Source: Elmis aenea (taxonomy: Eukaryota; Arthropoda; Insecta; Coleoptera; Elmidae). Taken from it: a DNA stretch of 64,000 bases. Of this stretch, positions 21,231 through 34,162 are shown piece after piece; position 1 is the stretch's first letter; the number at the start of each line of letters is the position of its first letter. The notes under the pieces were generated by a model. The model was given only the letters and a program-made list of their open reading frames with translations, did not search any database and was not told where the DNA came from. The stretch lies in contig OX393577.1 in NCBI GenBank assembly GCA_947652605.1, positions 58,614,108 through 58,678,107 on the forward strand, given 5' to 3'. Made by a program: the position numbers and the translations under genes.

Positions 21231-23875
21231 CGTTTTTGGTTCCTGATTTTTTATCGTTCCTAATAAAACAGACATCACCAAATACCAAAAATGGTTTCAT
21301 AAAATTGTTATTTTGTTGTTAAAAAAAACATTCTCAACTAAACAAAATCGATTTAGATTGAACTAAAATGTTTTAAATATCACTAAACATTAAATAATTA
21401 TGTCATATTATGTTCTACTCGTTGTGTCACTTTTGCAATATTTTTTATGAAAATTATGCACGATATTAATAAAGTATTATCCAGGAAACTGATTAGCAGC
21501 TACAATGATAAAAATACTGACCTACATGATACAACAGATCTTGGAAATGTTTGCGGCTAAAGTTGCTTATTAACCATGTTCTTGAAATCCAATTTATCTT
21601 AGTTCTTTAAAAAAAAAATGAACATGAAGTAACATTTATATTTGTAACAAACAACTGTCTTAAATGTCACTGCTACAATTTCTAATGCTGATGTAAAGTA
21701 ATAATAATAAATAATAGCATAGAAATAATCAAATTGGCATTTTGTTACATCGAATACCATACATATTAACCAACATCTTTCTAATTATAATCATTAGTCA
21801 TTTAAAACGCATACTTTAATGTCTGTTTAGTGCAATTTTTAACTGGTTTTAACGTTTTCAATAATTACTCAAGACTTAAATATCAAGGAGTTATTCAATT
21901 CATAATAAGCAGTTTATTTTTAGACTTAAATAACTTTAATTAAATTTCATTGTATCTTTAGTCAACACTTTTTGACTTACAGTTTACATGTTTTGATTTA
22001 TAAACAGTACTGATTTCAAAAATTGTATAATTCAGCTTCTAAATGAAGCTTTGTTCCAAATTAAACACAAAATTTACATGAAATTTACATGAAATCTATC
22101 TTTACTTTATGAGTATTAAATAATTTCAACTAATAGTGTACAAAAACGAACATGGCAAAGATTTTTTACTATTTGTTTCTTTATTTATTGATGTAATAAA
22201 GCTGTCAGTTTGAATTGTACCAACACAATAAAGTGCAATCGTATCAACATTAAAACCAATGCTCAGTGAACAGTCGCAAACTCAAAAAACTGTAACATTT
22301 GTGGTTGTGACTTACAGTTAATTCAAATTTTATTTAAACTACTTTAAAACATTTATATAGCTTTCAATCGATAACTATAAAAAAACAGGTTAATGAACTT
22401 GGTTTATTGGATTTGATTTGTGTAATGAATTTGCTGATAAGCTTTTTCATCTTGACTTTTATCAGTTTACTGACTCACCTTGATAAATCAAACAGCGTTA
22501 CGAAGTTTGCAGCTGCATTTTTATGTTTAATTCTTCGATTTGTTCGAAATGTTGTAATGTTTATCATTTTCAAAAAATAAGATGTTGTCTCTGTTTTTTG
22601 TCATTTGCAATTTATACAATGTTCGGTGTTATTTTAGAAGCTAACTCTCTACAAATTTGTCCAAATGGCAAAAAACGACAATGTCAAATTATCACGAAAT
22701 TTTAGATCAAATTGACACCAAAGTGTTGTTCAAGCACGCCGGTAAATTTTTAACTGCGTAGTGTTATATTTCATTGTTATAATCTTAAAATAAAAACTAG
22801 TTTATGAACAAACGAAAGTAAATAAATTGTTCCAACACAGAATTTTTCTTGTTTTTATATTGTTATTCTCTCATTTAATCCCAAATGCTACAATTAAATA
22901 AAAACTTTATGTTAATACAAATCACATAAACTTCTGGAACACATGATTTAAACGCCATATAGTCCTGTTTAAAATAAACAAATTCAAATAAACTTTAAAG
23001 TAAGCGCATACAAAAGAATTTTAAGGGCTTTAGAGGGCAGGTAACATTTTTATGGCTTGTATACCTGACCACTCTTGTTTTGATTTTGTATTACAAGTTA
23101 CAAGAATTTTTACAGCTGCATATAAATTACACAACAATACAGGTAATTTAAATCTCTTTGTTTGGTCTGTATCAAAATTTAACAATGTTTACACGAAAAT
23201 TTTACGTCACTGTTATAAAAATAGTGATTGTGTTTTAGCTGAAATTAGGCAAATTTTTGTTTTATTTGTGACCTGACCAAAGCTGGGCGATGGATTTTCC
23301 AAGCCCGAGAAATATGTTGTAACAAATTCGTATGAAAATATCGACATCACAACGAGACATTTTCAGAAAAACCGTCGTCATGCTTTTGTTGACACACTCT
23401 GCTAAATACCGCCCTATTTAACACCAAATTGCTGTCACATACCAACCTTACTTGTGCAATAGGAAATGGTTGAAAATAGGTCATACTGAATAACATAAGG
23501 GGAAATACCGTTTAATATAACATAATTATATTCTGCAGCTTTCAGAGAATTTGCGTGCAATAATCTAAAAATAAAATGATATAACTTGAATTCAGTTTCA
23601 TTACAGTCACAGAGTACGCCAAATAGTTGGGACATTATAGGGTAGGTATCACTGGTGTTCTCTCTTTTCAGAAAAACATGGATTTGGGTATTTAGTTTAC
23701 AATTTTGTCTTAAAATTTATATTTAAAAAAAATCCTAAACGAGTATGCCATGAACAGAAAATAATTGAGAGGTGAAACTCGACAATAGTCCATGCTTGGA
23801 AATAACTCAAAAAGAGCAAAAATAACAACAGATTTATTATTGTTTTATAAAATCATATTCACTTTGTAGTCACAG
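21231..23875. other. AT-rich intergenic stretch, no gene seen
   Basis: Frames at about 22523-22705, 23052-23276 and 23435-23635 show no domain, no splice context and no unusual composition. Nothing else recognised. Confidence 0.5.
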
Positions 23876-24376
23876 GGACTGAGAACGGAACGAAAACGAA
23901 ATTAACCGAAATTAACGGGGTGTTCTATTTAAAGGAACAAAGTTAGATATCGGTGCGCAAAAAAAAAACACTCTTTATAGTTAAAAATAATGGAAGATTA
24001 CAAACAACTTTACCCAAAACTTTTTTTTTAAAGTTATCACAAGACGAGATATTGACGCGTTACGTTACTTTTTGAAGGTACTATTTTTTAAAGAGAGAAA
24101 AAACATAACGTTCCTTCTCCATAAGTGAGGGAGGACCAAAACTCATTTTTTGGTTAAAAATATTTAAAAAAATGTCTTATTTTTGTTAATATTATGTTAC
24201 AGTTGGGACTACCATACATTTTGTTTTTTTTTTCAGTATTCCTCCACAACTTTCATGAAACCAATTCAATACCATTTAAGAATCCTTCTGGTAAGACGAT
24301 TTGGGAATACTGATATATTTTTTAAATCGATTTAAATTGTATAATAATTGCATAATGTATACCGCGTGTAAATGAA
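23876..24376. repeat. fragments of AACGAAA-type and GGGGTGTTC-type repeats
   Basis: It starts AGGGACTGAGAACGGAACG (as at 16224) and switches at about 23918 to ACGGGGTGTTCTATTTAAAG, the end style of the 24377-25020 foldback. Confidence 0.45.
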
Positions 24377-25020
24377 GTGTGGTTTGATTTTAGATTAATG
24401 AAATTTTGGACATATATTATGTGCAAAAAACCTGGTTTGTTGAGCACACACACACAATTGTTTCATTTACGGTTTGTTATTTTAAATGGAACACCCTGTA
24501 TATTTTTACATTTTTGTAAAGAGGAAGCGATTTTGGATACAACTGCACTATTTGAGTTAATTTTTATGACCTAAAATAATTTTTGAACCAAATTTTTTTT
24601 TTTTTTTTTAATGGAACTATGGTGGTACAAGCGTTTACTTAAATAGAGCATCTTCTATTCTAAAGAATCCATCGATACCAATAACTTGTATTTTTATTAA
24701 GAATCTGCTTCAAAAACTTCTAATTATTATAAAGATTCGTTAAAAGATCTTGTTAATCGCAGTATACTAAATAAATAATTAAATTTTGGTTCAAAAATTA
24801 TTTTAGGTTTTAAAAATTAACCAAAATAGTGCATATGTATATAAAATCGCTTCCTCTTTCCAAAAATGTAAAAATATACAGGGTGTTCCATTTAAAATAA
24901 CAAAGTTGGGGTCATTTCCGGCGAAACTGGAAGTGAAACAATTGTGTGCATGTCCTTAAAATATCCGGTTTTTTGCGCATATCATATGTCTAAAATTTCA
25001 TTATTCTAAGATCAAAACTA
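24377..25020. repeat. foldback element, ~220-240 bp arms
   Basis: Left arm 24377-24600 and right arm about 24780-25020 are inverse copies. Paired words include TGGAACACCCTGTATATTT with AAATATACAGGGTGTTCCA, AAAGAGGAAGCGATTTT with AAAATCGCTTCCTCTTT, and CTAAAATAATTTTTGAACC with GGTTCAAAAATTATTTTAG. The loop is about 180 bp. No coding content. Confidence 0.85.
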
Positions 25021-25529
25021 AAGATAAAAAAGGGGTGTACCGTGTACCACACTTTGTTTACACCCGGTATAATATGAATGCCAAACATTGTAAAATGAAT
25101 ATACTTTTATAAAAACAGAGAAAAAAATCGCATTGTTACATTATTGTATGATTAACTTTATAAATTTCCGTAAAAATATATCAATCAAAACCTGATTTTT
25201 TAAATTATGTAGTACCTACCAACGCACAAAACAAGATGTAATCTGTGAAAATTTTGCCTATTTATCTCATTGCACATTTGTTTCTTACATTTACCACAAT
25301 ATCTCCATGACATTAGTAAAAAGACAGAAATAAATAATGATTTAGCTGACCGGTATGCATTGGGCAACTCTTTCCTTTGGCAAATAGCTTAATTTTTTGA
25401 GCAAAATTGAAGCCAAAGTTACAAAAATCCATTAGTAAATAAAAAGAAGTTAAAAATTAAAGGATTTTCACTACGATATACATATGTACATGTATTAACA
25501 ATATTTCGTTTTATTTTTGTTTAAAAAAT

Positions 25530-25968
25530 CAGGGCTAGAACGGTTAACCGAAATCAAGAACTTTATTTTTATAACGGTTTTTGTTGAAAAACCGGTTTTT
25601 TCCGTAAAAAACCGGTTTTGAAAAAACCGGTTAATTTAACCGGTTTTTAACATTATTCAGATTTGGAATGCAAAGTATAAAAAGATATTATCTATTTATA
25701 ATTTTATAATATATGTACAATCAAGCATTCAGTAATTACTTTTGGCAAACTAATCACATTTAATACAGATTTTGTATTTTTTCAAAATAATTTTTATTGA
25801 AAAGAGATGTTTAAAAAACCGGTGTTTTATTATTTTGGTTAAAGGTTACCGTTTTTTTTTGCCTTTAAAAATAACGGTTTCGGTTTTGGTTAAAAATCAC
25901 AATTTTGGACAAAAAATAAAGGTTAACCGGTTTTTTAAACCGGTTTAAAAAACCGGTTTCATGCCCTG
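25530..25968. mobile_element. hAT-type MITE with AACCGGTTTTT interior
   Basis: The left end is CAGGGCTAGAACGG. The right end is CATGCCCTG, preceded by AACCGGTTT. The flanks are GTTTAAAAAAT at the left and GTTTAAAT at the right, consistent with one 8-bp duplication altered by an A-run. The interior repeats AAAACCGGTTTT, like the hAT remnant at 20176. Confidence 0.65.
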
Positions 25969-26762
25969 GTTTAAATACGTAATTATAAATAATTAGTGCA
26001 TTATTAGCTAAGACTCAATTTTTAAGTCAATCAAAATATCTTTCTAGGGGATTTAAATAGTGTGGTCGTTTCTACGAAAAAAAATTAGAATGCATCTATA
26101 GATTTTAAATATGTAGACTGCCAATAATTCTTTAATTTACTAATTTATCTTATTATCGTACGACTGTTGCTAAAATATTACAAAAAACTCGCTTACTTTC
26201 AATTATTTTTTTTGGAATTATTTAAAACTTTGCAAAATAACCAGTAAAAAATCATTGTTATCCATGGCATTTCGCAAACGGGCATTAACTAATGCATAAT
26301 ATGAATCACTGTTTAAAATAGTCATGATATGACTTCATATTTAGTGCATGAATGTGATCTTTGACACGAATTTGAAAAGAAAAATCACATTTAGGACATT
26401 ACGTTTAGATTAGGAACGTGCTGTTTGTAAAAACAATGATGTAACGTGACTTTTATTGGCGCCATGTTTGGAAATGTTATAACTCAATTATTTTTAATCT
26501 TCAGAGATCTATACTTACCTAGAATAATATAAATAAATTATGTTCCAAAGAAGAAAATTATTCAGATGTATAATAATTGTAAATGTTCATGTAACATATA
26601 TTGGTTTTTAATTTATTATTGACAATACTTAAAAAAAAAAAAAAACTGGAAAAATCATGTAAGGCCTAATTTAATCATGAAAGTATAATTGTTAATAAAA
26701 TATTGTAAGAGTAAATAGTCCTGATCAACTTTTTTAAAATATTTTGTAAACACTTAAAACAT
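25969..26762. other. AT-rich intergenic stretch, nothing recognised
   Basis: No gene or repeat pair supported. Confidence 0.5.
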
Positions 26763-27337
26763 ACGATTTTTTCAAGGTAAATAATTCCATAGCCACCTAC
26801 GTTAAAATCAAAATGCGAATTGATTCCGGTAGCTATTTTTACAAAGGATTAGAAAAATATATCTAAAAAGTCATGGCACACTTGATTTTTGAGATACAAG
26901 CCAAACTTGACTTTTTAGTTAATGAAAGTGCCCATGGGAATTAAACAAAAAATTAAATCATTAAAGTTTTAGTTTTTTATGTGTTTAATTAAGTAGAGCT
27001 AGTTTATTTATGTGATGTTTTGGTTTTTTTTTCCACGGCCACTTTGAAAACACTTTTTAAAATCAATAATATTGTTATAACTTGCTTATTTTTAAAGATA
27101 AATCCAACAATCCATACATCAACGAAACGAGAAAAATATTCTCTTTTTAATGAACCCATAGCCAACTATGGTTGAAATTTAAAAAAAGTCAAGTTTGGCT
27201 TGTTTCTCAAAAATCAAGTGTGCATGACTTTTTATTTTATTTTTTTCGTTAAAATATGTATAGGGAATAGGGATCATTTTACATTTTAATTTTAATGTAG
27301 GTGGCTATGGAATTATTTACCCTTGAAAAAATCGTCT
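26763..27337. repeat. foldback element centred near 27050
   Basis: The outer arms pair exactly over AAGGTAAATAATTCCATAGC / GCTATGGAATTATTTACCCTT and further in over CACACTTGATTTTTGAGA / TCTCAAAAATCAAGTGTG and AGCCAAACTTGACTTTTT / the inverse. The inner part carries CATAGCCAACTATGGTTG. There is no clear TA-CAGGG end. Confidence 0.8.
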
Positions 27338-28496
27338 GTTTTTTCAAAATATTTAAAAAAAAAGTTGTAGGTGTAGGTCAAATGCCAAAATGGCATTAAA
27401 TTAGACTTGAAATACTGCCCAACTATGCTAATTTAACCGACCATGTAACTCATATAATAACAAAGTTACCCATATAACACAACATGTAGATTATTGTCAC
27501 CCTGTATTTTACTAAGCTCGGAAACTACACATGTGCCTAAATCAAGCAACCCACAACACTTTCTAGTACAGTTGTTAACATACTACATTCACACAAGCAA
27601 TAACTATTCTAATTTCCAATGAATTAAAACTTTGTTTTTGTATAACGTGATAAAAGATACAATATATGAAAACAGTTTCAGAGATTATCCATTAAATAAA
27701 ATAAAACAAATTTATATTCATCGTTAACACATAATATCAAAATTCATATAAAAGCAAGAACCAAAACGGAACGAAAATAAAAACAAAGTAGATACACTTT
27801 ACTGAAAATGAAAACGATATTAAGTGTTTTCGTTCAACATTAAAAACGAAATTAACAATTTTCTTTACTGGTTTAAGCCATAATTCTTTCAAATTATTGT
27901 ATAAAGGGTGTTGTAGAGATCACTTCCACTTCGAAAAGCTAATTTGTTTTTAAAAATAACACCTTTTTGTTATAAAATGGCGGAAAAATTATATAAAATG
28001 GCATAAAAATATATTCGAAATGTTGATATACATGATAAAAGGACACAAGTTTGGTTTAAAGTAGAAATAAGATAATAATTTTTTTTATTTTTCCGGTGAA
28101 ATATATTGTAATGCTTTTATTAGCTTTTTTCGAAAAAATGATATGTATCAGTTGATTATGAAAGCGACCTCCTTTATGTGAGAGTTACATAAAATACAAA
28201 CATTGTTCTTAACAACTTTCGTTTAGGCGAGTAATGTGTCATCATGATCTACTCATACCTTCCAATTTTTTTTTTTTTTTTTTTCGAAAAACTCGTTATC
28301 AAGCAAGATGTTTACATCACTGGAAAGATTAAAACTTACTAGTACTGTCTAAAAAAAATAAAATTATATCGTCTTTTTGTCAAATTGTTTTTGTTATTGT
28401 ATGTTTTTTTTTTAGTTTGTTGAGTTCATTTCTGAAACCAAATGAGATAATCAAATGGTAATAATCTTTAGTACACCCTGTAATTTCTTCTTATTC
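27338..28496. other. intergenic, scattered repeat ends only
   Basis: It includes a TCACCCTGTA end at about 27500, AACGAAA-type words at 27765-27850, and a possible TA-flanked element from AAAGGGTGTTG (27905) to ACACCCTGTA (28473). No gene. Confidence 0.4.
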
Positions 28497-30690
28497 TCCT
28501 AGCGTCGTCAAATGACGACGTTTACCTGTCCTGTAAGAACGGTGTATTGTCAGGTACCTGATGATTTTAAACCTGTCAGCTTAAGTTTAATTACTCAGGT
28601 AAACAATTGTTTTCATAAATGTAGCCATTGCATCGCAGTAAGTTGCAGACTTCGAACATATTTAATTGTTAAAAGTGACCAATTTACGAGAGAACACGAA
28701 AACCATGACGTCGTCAAAAAAGTAAGTACTAAATAATATAATTACGGTAAAAATATTTTATTTGTTTACATATTTTGAATATATAATAGTCAAGTGTTTT
28801 TTATATAAAATGTAATTATTTATAATAACATTTATAAGGGAGTTATTTCGCTATAAATTTGATTGTCGTCATATGATTTTTGAGTGTAGCCGAAATGATG
28901 GATTTGTTAGAAAATGATGATAGTGGCCAAGATATTTTTATTGAACCACCTGCAGTTAATGAGCTAACAGACGAAGATTCAGATGAAGAAGAAGGGACGA
29001 ATATAAACTGTTTATCCAGAAATCAACTAATGGCACCGGCAGAGAAAAAACAGACCAGAAAAGAAGTTTCAACTATTTCCAACCTAAACCAAATACCAAA
29101 GATCACCAAAAAATCAAAAAAAGATCAAATTATATGGAGCAGTGGCGCTAAAACTATACATATACAACCTAGTCAATTTCATCTTATGGCAGAAGAAAAT
29201 ATTGATGAAGTCACTGCTGTTCAATATTTTGAACGGTTTTTTGATGATACTTTAATCGAATTAATTATTACTGCCAGTTCCGAATATTGCTTATCAAAAA
29301 ACTGGCCAGATATAAAATTAACCAAAGAGGAACTGCCATTTTAATTGTTTCTGGGTACAATCCATTGCCAGGAAAATGTATTGGAGTACATGTAGTGATT
29401 TGCGCAACATTGCGATATATGAATCTATGCGGAGGGATAGATTTGATAATATCATGAAATCACTTCATTTTAAATCAAATTTAAACTTAGACAAGCTCGA
29501 TAAGTTTTCCAAATTACGACCATTAATTTCATATATTCAAAAAAAAATTATGGAAAATTATACACCCACCTCAGCAATATCGCTTGATGAGGCAATGGTG
29601 GAATACTTCGAGAGGCACGGATGTAAGCAAGCGATTAGAAATAAACCAATACGATTTGGATACAAGGTTTGGTGTCAAAATTCACCATCTGGTTATCTAA
29701 TCGCCTTTGATCCTTACCAAGGAAAAACTTATCGAGGAAATGAAATAATGGAGAGTAAATTTGGTAAATGTTCATCTACAGTGCTTTACTTGCTAGACCA
29801 ATATCCTATAAGTAAGTCAGAATATCCGTACCATATCTATTGCGATAATTTGTTTACCACGTTTCCTCTACTATCGGAACTAAAAGATCGTGGATATAAT
29901 TGCACCGGTACAATAAGAGCCAACCGCTTGGGAAACAACAGCTGCCTTTTGAACGCAAAAGAATTTGAAAAGAAAAATAGAGGCCATACAGAAATTGCGA
30001 CTGCAAAATTAGACGGAAACAATTTTTTTGTAACTCGGTGGAAAGATAATGCAGTTGCTTCTTCAAGTTTTGCAGCTGATCCTGAAGGAAGCGTCAAGCG
30101 ATGGAGTAAGAGTGACCTGAAGCACATTTTTGTAAGTATTCCGCATTCCATTCAAAATTATAATCAAAATATGGGTGGTACTGACAGAATGGATCAAAAT
30201 GTAAATGCTTATCGCATATCCATTCGTGGAAAGAAATGGTGGTGGTCACTATTTACATGGATGTTAGACGTTTCTGTACAAAACGCTTGGTTGCTAGCGC
30301 GAGATTTGGCAATGTCATACCTGTTGCAACATACAAATCCTCCAAAAGCAGCTGGAAGGAAACCGAAAAATCCATCTGGAGCTACTATAGCTCGTTTGGA
30401 CAAAATTGGACATTTTGTCAAAAAAACAGGAAACAATAAGCAGAGACGTTGTGCTGGAAGTAACTGCAAATCTACAATTAGAACTGATTATTCGAAATGC
30501 AATGTAGGATTATGTATACCTTGCTTTCAACCTTATCATAGTTTATAGTTTATATGTCTCAAATTTAATTTACATTGTAATATACTTTCACAAATAAATC
30601 TGAAATTATAAAACATACCAAGATTATTATTATTTGTACTCATATTCCCCTAGCGTCGTCATATAACGACAGCTCCCAAGTCAGGACCTG
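28497..30690 (+). mobile_element. piggyBac-type transposon
   Basis: A piggyBac transposase gene lies between two copies of CCTAGCGTCGTCA. The left copy continues into TGACGACG and the right into TATAACGAC, so each is part of a small internal palindrome (CGTCGTCA-TGACGACG). Further out at the right are CAGGACCTGCGTCCTG and a TTAA (about 30701). The exact termini are unclear because no TTAA was found at the left. Confidence 0.6.
28895..30548 (+). pseudogene. piggyBac transposase, two frameshifts
   Basis: The frame opens at ATG 28895 with an acidic N-terminal region (LTDEDSDEEEG). It is broken near 29340, where the natural continuation ILIVSGYNPLPGK is in another frame, and shifts again near 29372. 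It then runs open for 390 codons from MYWSTCSDL. Catalytic aspartates are present in that part: D71 in ISLDEAMVEYF, D157 in YHIYCDNLFTTF and D270 in MGGTDRMDQNV. The C terminus has the cysteine-rich zinc domain (RRCAGSNCK ... CNVGLCIPCF). Role: cut-and-paste transposition at TTAA. Apart from the two shifts the protein is whole, so the copy is recent, or the shifts are assembly errors. Confidence 0.85.
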
Positions 30691-31598
30691 CGTCCTGTAA
30701 TTTAATAAAAAGTGATTTTTCATGTATCTATGGCCATTTTTAAACAACTGATTGAATTTCAAAACATTTTGATAAATATTTCTTAATTCCGGAGAATAGG
30801 GGTTAAATTCATTCATAATTTTATTTCGTTAATTTGAACCTAGTAGTCAATTATTTAGTAGAACTTCTGTATAACGAGTGTTTTAAAATGTATAAACTAT
30901 AATAAAATATAAATAAATAATATAAATTAATTTAGTAATATTAACGAAGTAAGCTAACACTTAGAAATATATATTCGCCTTAAGCTAAGTAAAATTATAA
31001 ATTTGAATGTAATAAACTGCGGTAAGTAGTTTTCTAGTTACCGAAAGTCTTATCGTAAATTGAAGTCGGTACTTGTAAAACAAGTGGCCAGGCAATATGA
31101 CCGGTATTACAATATGACCGCCTATAAATTCCAGGTCATTAGCTCCAACAATTACCACGAACAAAATCAATTAAAACAATTAAATAGCAGTTTAAACGAG
31201 GGCTTGTCCGAATATTGCAATTATGTCTTAAATCATTTTATTACAGAAAAAAAAACTTTTAAAAGCTTGGCGAGAGTTTATCGTCGTAAGAGAGTAGAAA
31301 GAGAGAAAACGCAGCCATCAAGGAGACGACATAAATAAAATAAGATTAGGCGTGTTATCCAATTAGAGCACAATTGGCGGACAATATCGAATTAAACCTT
31401 CTGGTCTTTTTGTAGTTGAGGCTTTGTCCCCTTATTAAGTAATAAATACGCATAGGCATCGAATAAACCGAGTGCAGAGGTCACTTTACTCAACTGGTAG
31501 AGATAGAAACGTACTTTAAATGTTGCTTCTCCGACATTCCATTAAAAATTAAAACAAAATTAGCTGTATTTAACTTTAACAACATATTAAAACAAATA
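30691..31598. other. intergenic, one unexplained open frame
   Basis: A 92-codon plus-strand frame at 31060-31338 ends in a strongly basic tail (RRKRVEREKTQPSRRRHK). It has no recognised domain and no evident splice sites; I do not call it a gene. Confidence 0.35.
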
Positions 31599-31606
31599 GA
31601 TAGGCT

Positions 31607-33507
31607 CAGGGGCGGACTGGGTGCATAAAACTGACCGGGCAATTTCTCCAAAATCGGCCCACATAGGTAAAATAAACTTTCGCGATATCGTTTTTATGGC
31701 ATTGATTGTTTTTGCCCCTCCCCGCGTTTTCCATATTAAATTTGCTTAAAGGTTGCCAGTAAGTTATTGGATTTGCATAAAAAAATCACGTATAAAAAAT
31801 GTACCCTAACTTACGCTTTTCAACTTACAATAACGGTGTCGAAACCACCCATAGTGTAATTTAGAGGTATTACCTGTAGACTGTACAGGGTGGCTTATTT
31901 TCGTTGCCTTTACAGGGTATTTCGGTTATTATCCAAGATTTAAAAAAACTAAGTACGTAGTCTCGATTTCTGTTTTCGAGAGAAATTTATTGCCGTAAAC
32001 AGATTTTTCATATCTTTTTTAATTTTCGAAATATGTATAGCCAAAAACCGATTTTTGGCACTTTTCAAAAATGTTAAATATCTCGCTTAAACGAGAAGAT
32101 AAAGAAAAACTTTAGACATTTTTGCATCGTTTTTTGTCCTTAATAAGATAGCTATATTAATTTTTTTTTACTCATACGAATATTGATATATTACACCTAA
32201 CGTTCTTATTTTAAATAGCAACCATAGGCAAATTATATATTTTTGAAAAATGCAAAAAATAAGCTTTCGATTGATGTCAAAGCCAACTATGGTTGCCATT
32301 TAAAATAAGAAAGTTAGGTGTAATATATCAATATTTGTATGGGTAAAAAAATTGAACATTGCTATATTAACGATAATAAACTATGCAAAAACTATCTTTT
32401 AAGTTTTTCTCTATCTTTTTGTTTAAGCGAGATAATTAACATTTATGATATCTTTTTTCATACTCGAAATATAGCTAACACCATTTTTGGTATTTTCAAA
32501 AATGTTAAATATCTGGCTTAAACGACAAGATAGAGAAAAACTTTAAGGACATTTTTTGCATGGTTTTTTGTCCTTAATAAGATAGCGATGTTCATTTTTT
32601 TTCTTATATTAAATGGCAACTATAGTTGGCTTTGACATCAATCAAAAGTTTATTATTTGCGCTTTTCAAAAATATATAATTTGCTTATGGTTGCTATTTA
32701 AAATAAAAAAGTTGGGTGTAATATATCGGTATTTATATGATTAAAAACAAATTGAATATCGCCATCTTATTAAGAACCAAAATCCATGCCAAAAATGTTT
32801 TTAAAGTTTTTCTCTATCTTTTTGTTTAAGCAAGATATTTAACATTTTTGAAAATTGCCCAAAATCGTTTTTTGGCTATATTTCGAAAATTAAAAAAGAT
32901 ATTAAAAACCTGTTTACGGTAATGAATTTCTCTCGAAAAAGAAATCGAGACTACGTACTTAGTTTTTTTCTATCTTGGATAATAACCGAGATACTCTGTA
33001 TGGGCATCGAAAATAGGCCACCCTGTACGTATTGAAATTTGTATCCAAACAAATGTGTTTAATAATTAATTATAAATAAATAGAAGATTGAAAATAGACA
33101 AGTAAATATATATGTAGTGATACGTGTCCAGTCTAACTTCAGCTTATATCACTTATAATTTAACAACGAAACTTACTTGGTTAATTAATTCAATTTTCAC
33201 ACTGAACAAAAAATAAAGAAACTTGTATTGGTAGCCTGTAGCCTCCCCAAATGCTGTCAACAGTCTCAGCAGACATCGACCGTACCCTTAGGTTTTTTTT
33301 TTAATGCGCTGACGTAAACAGTCACTAAAAGTAACACTAACACCCGGCATTTTTTATTAAGTTGGTAAAATAAAGCTGATTATATAGTAGTAGAAAAATT
33401 CATTTAAATTTGGAAATGATTTTGTGTTAACGCCACCGACATCGGCCCTTGAACCCATCGGCCCACCGGGCATTTGCCCGGTTGCCCGGCGGGCCAATCC
33501 GCCCCTG
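31607..33507. mobile_element. hAT element with perfect 8-bp target duplication
   Basis: The ends are CAGGGGCGGACTGGG and the inverse CCAATCCGCCCCTG. Both are flanked by GATAGGCT (31599-31606 and 33508-33515), a perfect 8-bp duplication. Next to the right end the sequence is CGGCCCACCGGGCATTTGCC-like, GC-rich. No transposase is readable. A 1140-bp foldback (31886-33025) is nested inside, leaving about 760 bp of the hAT element itself. Confidence 0.9.
31886..33025. mobile_element. long foldback element, CAGGGTGG ends, TA flanks
   Basis: A near-complete palindrome of about 1140 bp centred at 32455. The outer ends are TA-CAGGGTGGC and GCCACCCTG-TA. Paired blocks run inward: AAGTACGTAGTCTCGATTTC, AAAACCGATTTTTGGC-like, TGTAATATATCAATATT, and GATGTCAAAGCCAACTAT near the centre. 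The block around CTTAAACGAGAAGATA occurs four times, so the palindrome is itself built of inverted sub-repeats. No coding sequence. The TA flanks suggest a non-autonomous Tc1/mariner-type insertion. Confidence 0.85.
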
Positions 33508-33515
33508 GATAGGCT

Positions 33516-34162
33516 AGATGCGTCGATAAAACAGATCAATTTACTAAAAAAAGAGTAAAATGAACTCTTTTTTAATTTAACTTAGCAATGATGACTCAAA
33601 CAGTTACAAATTCTTACTTCCAGAAAATTGTTTTCAATGAAACACCTGTTGTCAGAACTTTGTTTTTTTTTTTTTTCTGAAAGTGGTATAAGCCACTTTT
33701 TGCGAAAAATTAGTTAAAGCTGTTTACGATTACAATGGTATTATTATCTTTAAACATTTTGCTTACAATTTCTTTCAAAATCATTGTTATTCTCGTCAAT
33801 AAAATCTTTATTGTTTAACAGAAGTGGAAATACATTTATTTTGAAATTGGCATATTAATGTATTTACTTCCCTATACAGGGTGCCCATTTTTCTAACCTG
33901 TTGTGTGGGTAATTCCGTTAATATTAAAGATACGGAAATTTTTAAATTAGCGAATTTGTGCAGAATTTAAAGGAAAATCTGATTCAAATTTGGACTACGT
34001 CATCAACTTTTTGAAATATTTTGAAAAAACTGAAAAAAGTCGATTTTTTCAAAAATATAAAACTTTACTTTAAAAATCCGGAAAAGATGCTCAAAGAGCT
34101 CTAAAATATCTCATGTATCTTTTAAAACTTTAGATCTTTTTGTAGTGGTTTCTAGTACTATA
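33516..34162. other. intergenic, one repeat end
   Basis: It contains TATACAGGGTGCCCATTTT at about 33876, an end of the CAGGGTG type whose partner I could not place. No gene. Confidence 0.45.

Noticed and set aside
28512..28736. 74-codon frame at the left end of the piggyBac element
   Set aside because: It covers the terminal and subterminal repeats; no link to the transposase frame is evident.
29837..30469. Minus-strand frames within the piggyBac gene
   Set aside because: Antisense shadows of the transposase.
31060..31338. 92-codon frame with a basic tail (RRKRVEREKTQPSRRRHK)
   Set aside because: Unusual tail, but no homologue recognised, no splice signals and weak start context; noted only as unexplained.
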